64,000 nucleotides of DNA from Pseudobdellovibrionaceae bacterium (lineage in GTDB: Bacteria; Bdellovibrionota; Bdellovibrionia; Bdellovibrionales; UBA1609): positions 186,001 through 250,000 of the forward strand of contig CANEZP010000003.1 of assembly GCA_947444305.1 (NCBI GenBank), read 5' to 3'. Position numbers and translations under genes: made by a program. How positions within the stretch are numbered: the first letter of the stretch is position 1; every line of letters begins with the position of its first letter. The notes below the pieces were generated by a model. That model saw only the letters and a list, made by a program, of their open reading frames with translations, had not been told where the DNA came from and did not search any database. Shown here piece by piece: positions 1 to 9,028 of this stretch.

Positions 1-498
1 GTCCAAGGCCTTGGCGACTTGCTCTGGGTCGGTAAAGGTTTGTCCGTTCACCGAGACTAATTCATCCCCCGGCAACACGCCGGCTTGATCCCACAAAGAA
101 CCTTTGGTGACTTCGGCAACCGAACGTCCGTCGGCGGCCAGGCGGCCGCTTTTAAGTAATTCGAGACCGTTGCAAGGCTTGCCTTGCGAATCGACTCTGG
201 GCTTTGTGTCTTTCATCGGTTTAGAATCCGCTACCGTTGAGCGAGTGGCGCAGGCGGGAGCGAAGGCTAAAGTGCAAGCGCGGCGGACGTAGATGTTGCC
301 CTTACGTTTGCTGGCTTTGTCTTTTTTGGTGAGGAGGATTTTTCCGTAATCGTAACAAGAGACGGCGATACCGTCTTCGCATCGCTTTAAAAGGTTCGCG
401 ACCATCTTGGCTTTGGGATCTGCTTTAGTAACGGGCTTCGCCCAAACGCTCACGGAAAGTATCAATAAACAAACCGTGAGAAAATTTGGGCGAAACAT
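1..498 (-). CDS. Secreted PDZ-domain protein, C-terminus beyond the window
   Basis: Reading leftward from an ATG at 496-498 the frame stays open to the window edge (166 codons). The N-terminus (MFRPNFLTVCLLILSVSVWA) is a signal peptide. Residues about 30-85 carry paired cysteines in a pattern like a Sel1/TPR Cys-rich repeat (CEDGIAVSCYDYG, then RRACTLAFAPACA). Residues about 115-166 match a PDZ domain (GVLPGDELVSVNGQTF). It starts 8 nt after the lon stop, so it is probably co-transcribed with lon. A periplasmic or cell-surface protein-binding or protease-accessory role is inferred from the PDZ fold; any catalytic domain would lie outside the window. Confidence 0.7.
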   Translation of the reverse strand, partial: MFRPNFLTVCLLILSVSVWAKPVTKADPKAKMVANLLKRCEDGIAVSCYDYGKILLTKKDKASKRKGNIYVRRACTLAFAPACATRSTVADSKPMKDTKPRVDSQGKPCNGLELLKSGRLAADGRSVAEVTKGSLWDQAGVLPGDELVSVNGQTFTDPEQVAKALD

Positions 499-506
499 TT
501 GTTGTC

Positions 507-2909
507 CTAGGCCGCTGCGGCCGGAGCTTTCGGCTTTTTGATTCCTTTGTCCTTGGCTTTTGCGGCAACGGCTTTTTTATCGAAAGCCATCGCGAAAACT
601 TCGTCCAAATTCTCAACAAAGATGAAGCTCATCTTCTTTTTAAATTCTTCCGGGATATCGGCCAAATCTTTTTGGTTCGACATCGGCAGAATGATGTTCG
701 TTACACCGTGGAGCAAAGCCGCCAGCGCTTTTTCGCGAATTCCACCTACGGGAAGAACGCGACCGCTGAGGGTGATCTCGCCGGTCATGGCGATATCTTT
801 GCGTACGGGAGCACCGGTCATCAAGCTAATCAACGCGGTGGCCATCGTTACACCGGCCGAAGGTCCATCCTTAGGGATGCCGCCTGCGGGTAAGTGGATG
901 TGCACTTCGTTACTATCGAAGAATTCATCGTCGATGCCTAGCTCAACCGAATGAGCGCGGGCGTAAGACCATGCGGCGCGGGCCGATTCTTTCATCACGT
1001 CGCCGAGTTGGCCCGTGAGTACTAAACCGCCTTTACCTTTCATCTTCAAAGCTTCTACGTAAAGAACTTCGCCGCCGGCTTGGGTCCAAGCTAATCCGGT
1101 CACGATACCGACCGAATTTTCTTTCAAGCGCTCTTCTTTAAGGAAGCGCGGGGGACCGAGCAATTCGGGGATCGTGTTTGCGTTAACGATCACTTTCTCT
1201 TTGTGACCGAAGACGAACTTCTTAGCGACCTTACGGCAAACGGAACCGACTTCACGCTCGAGGTTACGAAGACCGGCCTCGCGGGTGTAGTGCGAGATCA
1301 AGTATTCTAGACCGTCGTCGGTGATTTCGATCTGCTCTTTGGTCACGCCGTTAGCTTCAATCTGACGGTCAACCAAGTGCTTGCGGGCGATCAACAACTT
1401 ATCGTTGTTGGTGTAACCCGTGATCTGAATCGTTTCCATACGGTCACGAAGAGCGGCCGGGATATTTTCGTAAACGTTGGCGGTCGCGATGAACAACACG
1501 TTGCTCAAGTCGAAGTCGACGTTCAGGTAGTTATCGCGGAACGCGAAGTTTTGTTCAGGATCCAAAACTTCGAGCATTGCGGCCGAGGGGTCGCCGCGGA
1601 AGTCAGAACCTAACTTATCAATTTCATCTAATACGATAACGGCGTTGTTCGTCTTAACCGACTTCAAAGCCTGGATCACTTTGCCGGGCATAGCGCCGAC
1701 GTAAGTGCGGCGATGTCCGCGGATTTCGGCTTCGTCTTTCACGCCGCCTAAAGCGATGCGGAAGTACTCGCGGCCCATGGAGCGCGCGATCGATTTACCG
1801 AGCGAGGTCTTACCGCAACCGGGGGGGCCTACGAAACAAAGGATCGGGCCTTTCATATTGTTGGCCTTAAGCTTGCGCACGGCCAAGAATTCCAAGACGC
1901 GGTCTTTTGCTTTTTGTAAGTCGTAGTGATCTTCGTCCAAGATCAGCTTGGCGCGGTGAAGATCCAAATTGTCGGGAGTCGATTTGTTCCACGGCAAGTC
2001 GATCATCCAGTCTAAGTACGTACGTACCATGCTGGCTTCCGAAGCGTCGGGATGCATGCGCTCAAGGCGCGCTAATTGTTTCATGGCCTCGACCATTACG
2101 GGTTCGGGCATGCCGGCCTTCATCACGCGCTCGCGCAATTCTTCCATCTCTTCGCCTTTTGCGTCTGCTTCGCCAAGTTCGTTTTTGATCGCGCGCATCT
2201 GTTCACGTAAGAAGTATTCGCGTTGCGACTTGGACATTTCGTCCTTAGCCTGCGTGCGGATACGAGCTTGCATTTGCAACACTTCAAGTTCGTTGGCGAG
2301 GATTTCGTTTACTAACATAAGACGTTCTTTAGGATTGAACGTTTCCAAAACCTTTTGTGCGTCGGCAACTTTGAGGCCTAAGTTGCTGGCGATCAAATCG
2401 GCTAAGCGACCCGGATCCGAGACGTCGTCTAAGACGAGCAAGATGTCGGGCGAGAGCATGCGGCCGAGGGCGATGATCTTTTCCAAATGCTCTTTAGCAT
2501 TGCGGATCATAGCTTCGAATTCGGTGTTCGGTCCGGCGCCGATCTCTTCGATCTTCTCGACGGCAACTTCGAATGACGGTTCTGATTTTTTGAAGTGCTT
2601 GATGCGGCCTTTGGAAACGCCTTGGATCAAGATCTTTACGCGGCCGTCGCTGAGCTTGCGCATGCGCATGATCATCGCGATCGTTCCGGTACGGTAGATG
2701 GTATTCTCCGTCGGATTTTCTTCGGTGATCTCTTTTTGCGAGGCTAAAAAGATCAGGCGGTTTTTTGCCAAAGATTCTTCAACCGCGCGGATCGAAGATT
2801 CACGGCCTACATATAAGGGAAGGATCATGTAGGGGAACACGACGATGTCGCGAACGGGTAACATGGGCAGGGTTTCGGGAACGTCTAAAACTCTGTCGTC
2901 AAAGCTCAT
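507..2909 (-). CDS. lon: ATP-dependent protease Lon
   Basis: An 800-residue cytoplasmic AAA+ serine protease that degrades misfolded and regulatory proteins; full length for LonA. The N-terminal substrate-binding LAN domain spans about residues 12-205. Walker A (GPPGCGKTS) is at 361-369. The C-terminal protease domain has the Ser-Lys dyad at S684 (PKDGPSAGVT) and K727 (GGIREKAL). The C-terminus ends in a Lys/Ala-rich tail. A GAGG ribosome site lies about 7 nt before the ATG. A partial secreted PDZ gene follows 8 nt downstream. The roughly 280-bp upstream region holds no other gene, and I found no heat-shock promoter I could defend. Confidence 0.97.
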   Translation of the reverse strand: MSFDDRVLDVPETLPMLPVRDIVVFPYMILPLYVGRESSIRAVEESLAKNRLIFLASQKEITEENPTENTIYRTGTIAMIMRMRKLSDGRVKILIQGVSKGRIKHFKKSEPSFEVAVEKIEEIGAGPNTEFEAMIRNAKEHLEKIIALGRMLSPDILLVLDDVSDPGRLADLIASNLGLKVADAQKVLETFNPKERLMLVNEILANELEVLQMQARIRTQAKDEMSKSQREYFLREQMRAIKNELGEADAKGEEMEELRERVMKAGMPEPVMVEAMKQLARLERMHPDASEASMVRTYLDWMIDLPWNKSTPDNLDLHRAKLILDEDHYDLQKAKDRVLEFLAVRKLKANNMKGPILCFVGPPGCGKTSLGKSIARSMGREYFRIALGGVKDEAEIRGHRRTYVGAMPGKVIQALKSVKTNNAVIVLDEIDKLGSDFRGDPSAAMLEVLDPEQNFAFRDNYLNVDFDLSNVLFIATANVYENIPAALRDRMETIQITGYTNNDKLLIARKHLVDRQIEANGVTKEQIEITDDGLEYLISHYTREAGLRNLEREVGSVCRKVAKKFVFGHKEKVIVNANTIPELLGPPRFLKEERLKENSVGIVTGLAWTQAGGEVLYVEALKMKGKGGLVLTGQLGDVMKESARAAWSYARAHSVELGIDDEFFDSNEVHIHLPAGGIPKDGPSAGVTMATALISLMTGAPVRKDIAMTGEITLSGRVLPVGGIREKALAALLHGVTNIILPMSNQKDLADIPEEFKKKMSFIFVENLDEVFAMAFDKKAVAAKAKDKGIKKPKAPAAAA

Positions 2910-3114
2910 TGAAATGCCTCGCTAATGGTTTTCGTACATACAACCTATCGGTGAGAGGGTGATTTCGCTTTATGGTCTGTTCACGCGAGCTTAGTCGGGA
3001 AATGACCCGGTCTTCGGAGACTTAGACCTTATCTAGACTGATGCAGGTGAGACCGCGCGCTTTAAGCAAACGCGATAGGTTCAAGTGATCACAAGAGATT
3101 GTGCATAAACCGGA

Positions 3115-3135
3115 AAAGCCCTCGGGCAGGGCTTT
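3115..3135 (-). terminator. Possible intrinsic terminator of the small secreted-protein gene
   Basis: A perfect 8-bp stem (AAAGCCCT / AGGGCTTT) with a 5-nt loop lies about 53 nt after the stop of the leftward gene ending at 3188. The T run after it is short (TTTTCC on the minus strand), so termination is plausible but weak. A second, mismatched hairpin (3159-3179) precedes it on that strand and has TTTTT next to it. Confidence 0.4.
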
Positions 3136-3187
3136 CTGGCCTTAGTACCGGCTAAAAAGGGATACGATAATCGTGGTCCGGATTAAT

Positions 3188-3736
3188 TTATTTTTTTACT
3201 TCGAACATGCACGAAGTAAATTCCGCGCTATTGGTCCCGCCTTCGCAGCGAATGTTCGGGTCGTTAAGTGAGGTTCCTTCGAGCAAGAAAACTTGGTTGT
3301 CGTTCGACTTCACAACGCTGAAGCTCGAGCTCGCCAGCAAGGCCTGGTAGAAGTTGCGAATCGCGCCGCCCGTTGCGGTCGCGCTTAACGTCCCGTCACC
3401 TAAGGTAAGACGGGCGTCGTCGGCCGGGTTCACATCCAGCGTGACGATGATATCGGTGTCGACGGTGTTTTGAGAATTGAACGTCAGCGTGAAGCCCTCG
3501 CCCTGGAAGTAGTAGCCGGTCGGCACGCCCGCGTCACCCACCTTACGGACGAGCGGTGATTTGATTAAGGCGTCGGAAGTGTTCGTAGCCAAGGCCGAGT
3601 TGCGGCTGATGAGGACGGTGATCCGCTCCGTGCCGTCTTTACCGGCTTCGACGGAGATGGCGGACAGTTCTGCGTGCGCGGTAAAGGTACAGACCATCAA
3701 GGCCACGAATGCGGTTAAAGACTTCGCTAAAAACAT
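3188..3736 (-). CDS. Hypothetical exported protein
   Basis: 182 residues with a clear signal peptide (MFLAKSLTAFVALMVCTFTAHA). The mature part starts with a beta-strand-rich stretch (ELSAISVEAGKDGTERITVL), has no transmembrane segment and keeps two C-terminal cysteines that could form a disulfide. The frame extends 19 codons further upstream, but the start at 3736 is preferred because GGGGGG sits 5 nt before its ATG and the signal peptide begins there. I recognise no family. A role in the periplasm or outside the cell is the only inference. It is the last gene before a possible terminator. Confidence 0.6.
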   Translation of the reverse strand: MFLAKSLTAFVALMVCTFTAHAELSAISVEAGKDGTERITVLISRNSALATNTSDALIKSPLVRKVGDAGVPTGYYFQGEGFTLTFNSQNTVDTDIIVTLDVNPADDARLTLGDGTLSATATGGAIRNFYQALLASSSFSVVKSNDNQVFLLEGTSLNDPNIRCEGGTNSAEFTSCMFEVKK

Positions 3737-3820
3737 AAAAATCCCCCCAGGACTTACGGGACATGATCGTCCACGGGGAGAGCTTACGGACATGTTCCGG
3801 AAGAGTAAACAGGGCGCTCC

Positions 3821-4195
3821 TCAGTAATTTGAGGCGGTTTGAGGCGAATGGTCCTCGCGCATTTCGGCGCCTTCGATACTTAATGTTGTCCACGGAATAG
3901 CGAGCAGGCGATCTTTCTCGATAAACTCTTCCGTTTCTTCGCAAATGCCGTAGGTGCCGCGTTCGATGCGGGCGAGCGCGTGTTCAACCGCCAGGAGTTG
4001 CGCGCGTAAACGCTGCTGGGTCGCGAACAAATTATTTTCGGCGAGGAGCGCGCTGCTTTGATCGGCTTCGTCACCACCACCGCCGTTACCGCGCTCACGG
4101 AAATCAAGGAAGTGCGTTTGGTAGCGGTTCAGTAGATCTGACTTTGCGGTTAATAATTTTTCTTTACAGAGTTCAATTATTTTACGGTCTAGCAT
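3821..4195 (-). CDS. DksA/TraR-family protein with a degenerate zinc site
   Basis: 124 residues. An N-terminal coiled-coil region (about 1-85) is followed by the family signature GTYGIC and RLLAIPWT. DksA proteins enter the RNA polymerase secondary channel and modulate ribosomal and amino-acid promoters with ppGpp. A canonical DksA has CxxC...CxxC at the globular domain; here the positions read CEET and SIEG, so only one cysteine remains. This resembles the zinc-independent DksA paralogues known from Pseudomonas. The central DEADQSS segment lies where the acidic coiled-coil tip is expected. The gene follows the LpoA-like lipoprotein and its GGGGGG ribosome site can pair with an upstream C run. 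Confidence 0.8.
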   Translation of the reverse strand: MLDRKIIELCKEKLLTAKSDLLNRYQTHFLDFRERGNGGGGDEADQSSALLAENNLFATQQRLRAQLLAVEHALARIERGTYGICEETEEFIEKDRLLAIPWTTLSIEGAEMREDHSPQTASNY

Positions 4196-4201
4196 CGTCG
4201 G

Positions 4202-4238
4202 CCCCCCGGCTAAGATATTCCTAGCTCTAGGACGGGGG
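4202..4238 (-). promoter_or_regulatory. Possible hairpin covering the ribosome site of the DksA-like gene
   Basis: On the minus strand a CCCCC run (4238-4234) can pair with the GGGGGG run (4207-4202) about 6 nt before the ATG. A perfect inner repeat, TCCTAG-CT-CTAGGA (4219-4232), lies between them. The pairing would hide the Shine-Dalgarno sequence. It could equally act as a weak terminator between the two genes. Only complementarity is seen; no fold energy was computed. Confidence 0.3.
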
Positions 4239-4253
4239 CGGTGACGTAAAAGG

Positions 4254-6290
4254 TTACCGGCGTAAAGTTTTTTTCTTCGGCCCGGTTTGGCGTTCGTTCA
4301 CGGCCGGTGCCGGCGCTTCGAAGTTGGGAGTCCAGGTCACGATCTGCGCTTCTTTAACGATGAACGGAGTTAACGGCCGGGTCAGCTCACGCTGCTCGTT
4401 CATCAAGAGCGGACCACCCACGCCTTGAAACTGGCGCATGTTGTTTAAGCTTTCGGCTAGACCGATGCGTGAACGTTCGCCGCTGGCGATGCTATTGCGT
4501 AACATCACGCCGACTTCAAAGCCTTGCGCTTCGAACATGCCGGGTTCCTCACCGAAGGTGCGCACAAAATCTTTGAAGAACTTTGAATTCTTAAACGCGG
4601 GATCGTTCGTGAGATTCGTGTCGACGAAAACGGCGTTCTCGACGTTCTTCTCGCCGCGACGAACGAGTTCGGAAGTATTCCAAACATTCGTGCCGAGCAG
4701 GCGCACGTTGTTCACGTTTTGGTACACGAGCATCGGTGCGATCTGGCCCAATGCTTTCGGGGTATCAGGAATAAAGACGGCGTCGAAATCGACGATGGGG
4801 GGAAGAATATCGTCGGGTGGGCTTTCTCGGGTCGAGATCTTCTTCTGTTTGCGGTACCAGTCGCGCAACCGGTTTTGATATTCGGAGCGGCGGTCTTCCA
4901 TATAATAGGTGCCGACCAAACGTTTGATCGGGCCACGGAAGTCGGTTTCGGTCGGGTTATAAATTTGCGCGCCGGCGATCGTTCCGCCGCGGGCCAAGAC
5001 TTCATCCCAGAAAAGATTTGCGTACTCGACCCCGTAGGCGTCGTTCGGATAAAGAATCGCGAAGCGTTTTAAATTCAACTGCTCCATCGCAAGTTTTACC
5101 AGCTCGCGCACTTGCATCGCGCTGGTCACGGCGTTGCGGAAGATATAGGTCCCGCTCTCCGTTAGTCCCGCTTTTTGCGACAACGCGACACTGGGCACGC
5201 CAAGCTCTTCGGTTTTTTGCGCGACGGCGGTCGCTTCGCGCGACAACAAACTTCCGACCACGGCGATGACGCTGTCTTCGGTCACGAGACGCTCGACCGC
5301 GCGGCGGGCCCCTTCGGGCGTGCCTTCGCTATCGACGACGGCCAATTTAAAGTTGGCGCGGTCGGGGCCGTAAACGCCGAGGCCCAGTTGCAAACCACGC
5401 AAAGTTTTTTGCGCGATGGGAGCGTGCTTACCGGTTAAAGGCAGGACCGTTCCGATCGCGAAGGGATCAACCCGGCGGCGCGAATCGACCTGCGCTAAAT
5501 AATTCTCGGCCTGCATTTGCACGGGCATGCCTTGACCCCACTCGGCGGCCGCGGCGAATTGTTTGCGAGCGCCGTCGAAATCTTTTGCGCGGAGTCTGAG
5601 CAAGCCTAGCCGGAAGGCCGCTTGCGCACGCACGAAGCCGAATTCATTTTCGCCCACGACGCGTTCGAGGTCTTTTTCTTGGAGGTAATAATTGATGATC
5701 TCGGTCGCCCGCGCTTGCGCGTTGCCTTTAATTTCGGGCTTCGGCTCTTTCGCGTAAATGTATGCGAGCGCCCGCAGCGCTTCGATGCGGTCGCCGATCG
5801 CGCTCAAGACCGCGTAGCGGTGTTTGTAAAACTCGAGGCGTAAGTTTTCGCTCAACCCCGGAATGTTCAGCCCACGTGCGCTCAACGCACTGGACTCGTC
5901 GAGCCGGCCTAATTTGAACAACGCTTTCGAAGCGCCGAGCAAAGCCTCGCCCTCGTTTTGCGAGAAGACGTCACTTTCGACCAGGCTCATGTACGTCTTG
6001 TAAGCGAGTTCGTGCTGATTTTGTTTCGTGTAGATGCGTGCAATCTGAATCGTGGCGTCGTCGGCCACGTCGGTGTGCGGATATTTTTTGGCGATCGCGT
6101 GAAAACGCTGAAGCGCTTTTTTATCGCCGCCCGCGGCGCTCTCGACCTGGCCTTTAGTAAATTCCTGGCGCGCGTTCAGGGGAGCGGGCGTTTGCGGTTT
6201 TTTTTTAGGCGCGGTCGTGCAGGAAAAAAGCGAAAGCGAAAGTAGCGTGGCGACGGTCGCCGTGAAAGCGACCCTTACGAAACTCATCAT
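4254..6290 (-). CDS. LpoA-like lipoprotein: TPR region plus type-I periplasmic binding fold
   Basis: 678 residues. The signal peptide ends in a lipobox (SLSLFSC), so the mature protein is a lipoprotein. Residues about 40-260 are helical TPR-like repeats, and about 275-620 look like a Leu/Ile/Val-binding-type periplasmic domain ([21 protein letters not shown]). This two-part layout matches LpoA, the outer-membrane activator of a class A penicillin-binding protein, so a role in peptidoglycan synthesis is likely. The start overlaps the dnaJ stop by 4 nt (ATGA). Solute binding is the alternative, but no ABC permease genes are adjacent. Confidence 0.75.
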   Translation of the reverse strand: MMSFVRVAFTATVATLLSLSLFSCTTAPKKKPQTPAPLNARQEFTKGQVESAAGGDKKALQRFHAIAKKYPHTDVADDATIQIARIYTKQNQHELAYKTYMSLVESDVFSQNEGEALLGASKALFKLGRLDESSALSARGLNIPGLSENLRLEFYKHRYAVLSAIGDRIEALRALAYIYAKEPKPEIKGNAQARATEIINYYLQEKDLERVVGENEFGFVRAQAAFRLGLLRLRAKDFDGARKQFAAAAEWGQGMPVQMQAENYLAQVDSRRRVDPFAIGTVLPLTGKHAPIAQKTLRGLQLGLGVYGPDRANFKLAVVDSEGTPEGARRAVERLVTEDSVIAVVGSLLSREATAVAQKTEELGVPSVALSQKAGLTESGTYIFRNAVTSAMQVRELVKLAMEQLNLKRFAILYPNDAYGVEYANLFWDEVLARGGTIAGAQIYNPTETDFRGPIKRLVGTYYMEDRRSEYQNRLRDWYRKQKKISTRESPPDDILPPIVDFDAVFIPDTPKALGQIAPMLVYQNVNNVRLLGTNVWNTSELVRRGEKNVENAVFVDTNLTNDPAFKNSKFFKDFVRTFGEEPGMFEAQGFEVGVMLRNSIASGERSRIGLAESLNNMRQFQGVGGPLLMNEQRELTRPLTPFIVKEAQIVTWTPNFEAPAPAVNERQTGPKKKTLRR

Positions 6291-7276
6291 GAACCCCTCT
6301 GTTGCATCAAGCGCTTCATCTTATCTTTGAAATCCACGACTTGAGGCGAACTATTCGCGATCTTGCGTAATTTTTCGAGTTGCTGGCGATCCTCTTCGCT
6401 GACGTTGTTTGGGACGTCGACGATAATTTTAATCAACATGTCCCCGGGCGCGTAACCGCCGATGTCGGGGAAGCCTTTGCCTTTCAAGCGAAAGATCTGG
6501 CCGGGATGGGTGCCCGCGGGGATACCGAGCGCGGCCTTACCCGTGAGAGTCGGCACCTCGACTTGCGTACCGACCAGGGCGTCCACGAAGCTCACCGGTA
6601 ACTCCATCAGCACGTCGTTATCTTTACGTTTAAATAGAGGGTGATCGTGAAAGCCGATGATGACGTAAAGATCACCGGGTTTGCCGGGACCGGGCGGGCC
6701 GTCACCTTCGTTGCGAAGTTTTAAGCGTTGGCCGGCTTTCACACCGGCGGGAACCGTGATTGAAAGTTTAGCGGCGTCTTCACGGCCGCCGCGTTGGCGT
6801 ACGAAACTAATTCGTTTTTCGGTTCCGGTGGCGGCTTCCTCGAGAGTGATCGTAAGAGTGTATCTGAGGTCGGGGCCGCGCGATTCCCGTGAACGACGCC
6901 CGGGTTGCGTGTCTTGCCCGAAGAATTCGCCGAAGAAATCGCTGAAGGCGTCTTGGCGCGGATCAAAGCCCGCACCGAAACCGGCGCCGGCGCCCGCGTT
7001 ACCGAAACCTTCAAAGCCGCCGCGAAACGGATTCGGGCCACCTTGCTGTTGCGGCCCGCCGGTGTGGCCGAACTGATCGTACATTTGTTTTTTCTTGGCG
7101 TCCGAGAGGACGTCGTAAGCTTCGGTCGCTTCTTTGAATTTCTCTTCGGCCGATTTGTCGTTCGGATTTTTATCGGGGTGAAACTTCATCGCGAGTTTGC
7201 GATATGCTTTTTTAATTTCGTCCGCCGTTGCCTGGCGCGAAACCCCTAAGACGCTATAAAAATCCTTGTTAGCCAA
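6287..7276 (-). CDS. dnaJ: DnaJ-type co-chaperone without zinc finger (DnaJ/CbpA class II)
   Basis: 329 residues. The J domain at 5-70 contains the HPD motif (KFHPDKNP), so it can stimulate DnaK. A long Gly/Phe-rich linker covers about 72-125. The client-binding domains follow directly ([20 protein letters not shown] onward). The CxxCxGxG zinc repeats of type I DnaJ are absent, placing it with CbpA or class B J proteins. TTG is the only plausible start, with an AGGA site upstream. grpE precedes it by 24 nt and the LpoA-like gene overlaps its end. dnaK is not in the window. Confidence 0.9.
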   Translation of the reverse strand: MANKDFYSVLGVSRQATADEIKKAYRKLAMKFHPDKNPNDKSAEEKFKEATEAYDVLSDAKKKQMYDQFGHTGGPQQQGGPNPFRGGFEGFGNAGAGAGFGAGFDPRQDAFSDFFGEFFGQDTQPGRRSRESRGPDLRYTLTITLEEAATGTEKRISFVRQRGGREDAAKLSITVPAGVKAGQRLKLRNEGDGPPGPGKPGDLYVIIGFHDHPLFKRKDNDVLMELPVSFVDALVGTQVEVPTLTGKAALGIPAGTHPGQIFRLKGKGFPDIGGYAPGDMLIKIIVDVPNNVSEEDRQQLEKLRKIANSSPQVVDFKDKMKRLMQQRGS

Positions 7277-7300
7277 AACGCGTCCTTCTTAGTTTTTTAC

Positions 7301-7819
7301 CTAATTTTTTACTTCGGTGGTCGCGGTCGAGACGGTCACCTGCGCGGGACGGATCAATTTGTCGTGCATCTTGTAGGCTTTTTTAAAGACGTTCGCGACG
7401 TGACCCGCGGGCATGTCTTCGCGCGGCTCGCTTGAGAGCGCTTCGTGTTGGGCGGGGTCAAAGGGCTTGCCTTCGGCCTTGATCTCTTCAACGCCGTGAC
7501 GTTGCAAAAGTCCACGCATCTCGGCGGCGATCATCTTCACGCCTTCGCGGAAAGATTCGGCACTCGCTTGTTTCGCGCCCGATCCTAAGGCCAACTCGAA
7601 ATTGTCGAGGATGCCCAGGAAATCACGAACGAATCTTTCGGATCCGTACTTAATCAAATCACTGCGCTCTTTGATCGCGTTTTTGCGGTAATTATCGAAC
7701 TCGGCCAACAGATATAGGTAATCGTTCTTGGCTTTGCTCAGAGCCTCAAGCGTTTGCGCTTCGGTTCCGGAGTTCGTGTTCTCTTCTTCGTTTTGGTTCT
7801 CTTTTTCGTTCTCGCTCAT
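7301..7819 (-). CDS. grpE: Nucleotide exchange factor GrpE
   Basis: 172 residues from the ATG at 7819. An acidic, disordered start (SENEKENQNEEENTNSG) precedes a long helix (about 25-85), a four-helix region and the C-terminal beta domain (HEALSS ... KAYKMHDKLIRPAQVTVS). GrpE releases ADP from DnaK and resets the chaperone cycle with the downstream dnaJ product. The 5' end overlaps the 3' end of hemW by 74 nt in another frame. An in-frame TTG 12 codons upstream is possible but less likely. Confidence 0.93.
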   Translation of the reverse strand: MSENEKENQNEEENTNSGTEAQTLEALSKAKNDYLYLLAEFDNYRKNAIKERSDLIKYGSERFVRDFLGILDNFELALGSGAKQASAESFREGVKMIAAEMRGLLQRHGVEEIKAEGKPFDPAQHEALSSEPREDMPAGHVANVFKKAYKMHDKLIRPAQVTVSTATTEVKN

Positions 7820-9011
7820 GGCCGAGACAGTATTCCAAAAACGTGAGTTCTTCAAATACCCTATTGCTGATGAGTTGCCCGTGGACCGTCAATTTCCAGC
7901 CCGGATTTCCGGCGTCCGTGGTTCGGTTCAACAATCCCGCTTTCTCCAGCTTTTCGAGCCGCGGCCAAACATACGTCAGGGTACGCTCGGAAAACTTTTG
8001 GCGCAGCGCAGCCTGAGGGAGTCCGGCCATGACCCGTAAGTGCATGTGGCAAAAATCGGTCAGGGCTTCGTGCTCAAGCAAAGCCTCGCGCTGATCGGCG
8101 GGGAGCACGGTATCCCAATCTTCGGCGCCCGCCGGCGCTTGTAGGGCGTAGGTCTTCAGCGCTTTAGGATTCCAAAAGCGGGTGCCGAAGCCGCCGAGTT
8201 TCGGATCGTAAGAATGGCTGCTTAACCCGATGCCCCAGTAGGCCCCGTCATTCCAATAACTCGCATTGTGACGCGATTCATAACCCGGCTTGGCGAAATT
8301 CGAAATTTCGTATTTACGAAGATCGAGCCGCGCGAGGCGATCCTCGATCACTTCGAACATGCGGACCTGTTCGCCCTCGGGCGGACGCCCACCGCTCATA
8401 GGGTGGCCCTCGGGCACGGTGAGGCAGTAGGCCGAAAGGTGCGGAGGTGAAAACTCACTCACCTCGTCGAGGTCCTTTTTCAAACCGTCGAGGGTCTGGC
8501 CGGGCAACGCGAACAACAAATCGAACGAGTAGTTCAACTTATACTCTTGAAGCAATTTTAAAGTTTCACGCGTGTCTTGGGCGGTGTGTTTGCGGCCACA
8601 CATCGCGAGCAAACCATCGTCGAACGTTTGCGCACCGACGCTAAAACGATTGATGCCGGCCTTGAGATAGATCTCGAGTTTTTCGCGCGTAATCGTTGCG
8701 GGATTAATCTCAATCGTGCCTTCGAAACCGGATCCGTTTTCGCTTCGGCTAGGTTTAAACCCGGCGTTTGCAAGCTCCTCGCAAATGAGTACAATCAGCT
8801 CAGGGTCGAGCAAGCTCGGAGTTCCACCACCGAAGTAGAGTGTCTTGAGCTCTTTATCCGGCCAAAGATGATGGCGTTTTCTAATTTCATCGCGGACTTG
8901 GCCCACGTATTTTTGTGGCGCCAAAATTTCGGATTGTTCGAAAGTAGTGAAGTCGCAATACCGGCAACGCTGAAGACAATAGGGAATATGAACGTAAACC
9001 GACAAAGCCAT
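7746..9011 (-). CDS. hemW: Radical SAM protein HemW (heme chaperone)
   Basis: 421 residues. The N-terminus has the radical-SAM cluster motif CxxxCxxC (YCLQRCRYCDF) followed by the glycine-rich SAM motif (YFGGGTPSLL). The C-terminal HemN-type domain is present (ALTDFCHMHLRVMAGLP). The CxxxCxxC start without the HemN-specific extension fits HemW, formerly called an anaerobic coproporphyrinogen oxidase, which binds heme for insertion into proteins. The C-terminus carries a basic tail of about 25 residues that runs over the grpE start. Its ATG lies 17 bp from the divergent M16 peptidase start. Confidence 0.9.
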   Translation of the reverse strand: MALSVYVHIPYCLQRCRYCDFTTFEQSEILAPQKYVGQVRDEIRKRHHLWPDKELKTLYFGGGTPSLLDPELIVLICEELANAGFKPSRSENGSGFEGTIEINPATITREKLEIYLKAGINRFSVGAQTFDDGLLAMCGRKHTAQDTRETLKLLQEYKLNYSFDLLFALPGQTLDGLKKDLDEVSEFSPPHLSAYCLTVPEGHPMSGGRPPEGEQVRMFEVIEDRLARLDLRKYEISNFAKPGYESRHNASYWNDGAYWGIGLSSHSYDPKLGGFGTRFWNPKALKTYALQAPAGAEDWDTVLPADQREALLEHEALTDFCHMHLRVMAGLPQAALRQKFSERTLTYVWPRLEKLEKAGLLNRTTDAGNPGWKLTVHGQLISNRVFEELTFLEYCLGHERERKREPKRRREHELRNRSANA

Positions 9012-9028
9012 GGCAGGTAGTAGCTCAA

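Noticed and set aside
1969-2697. Long rightward open frame of 242 codons opposite lon
   Set aside because: It lies entirely inside lon on the other strand, its protein resembles no family and has a Ser/Arg-rich shadow composition. Lon is certain.
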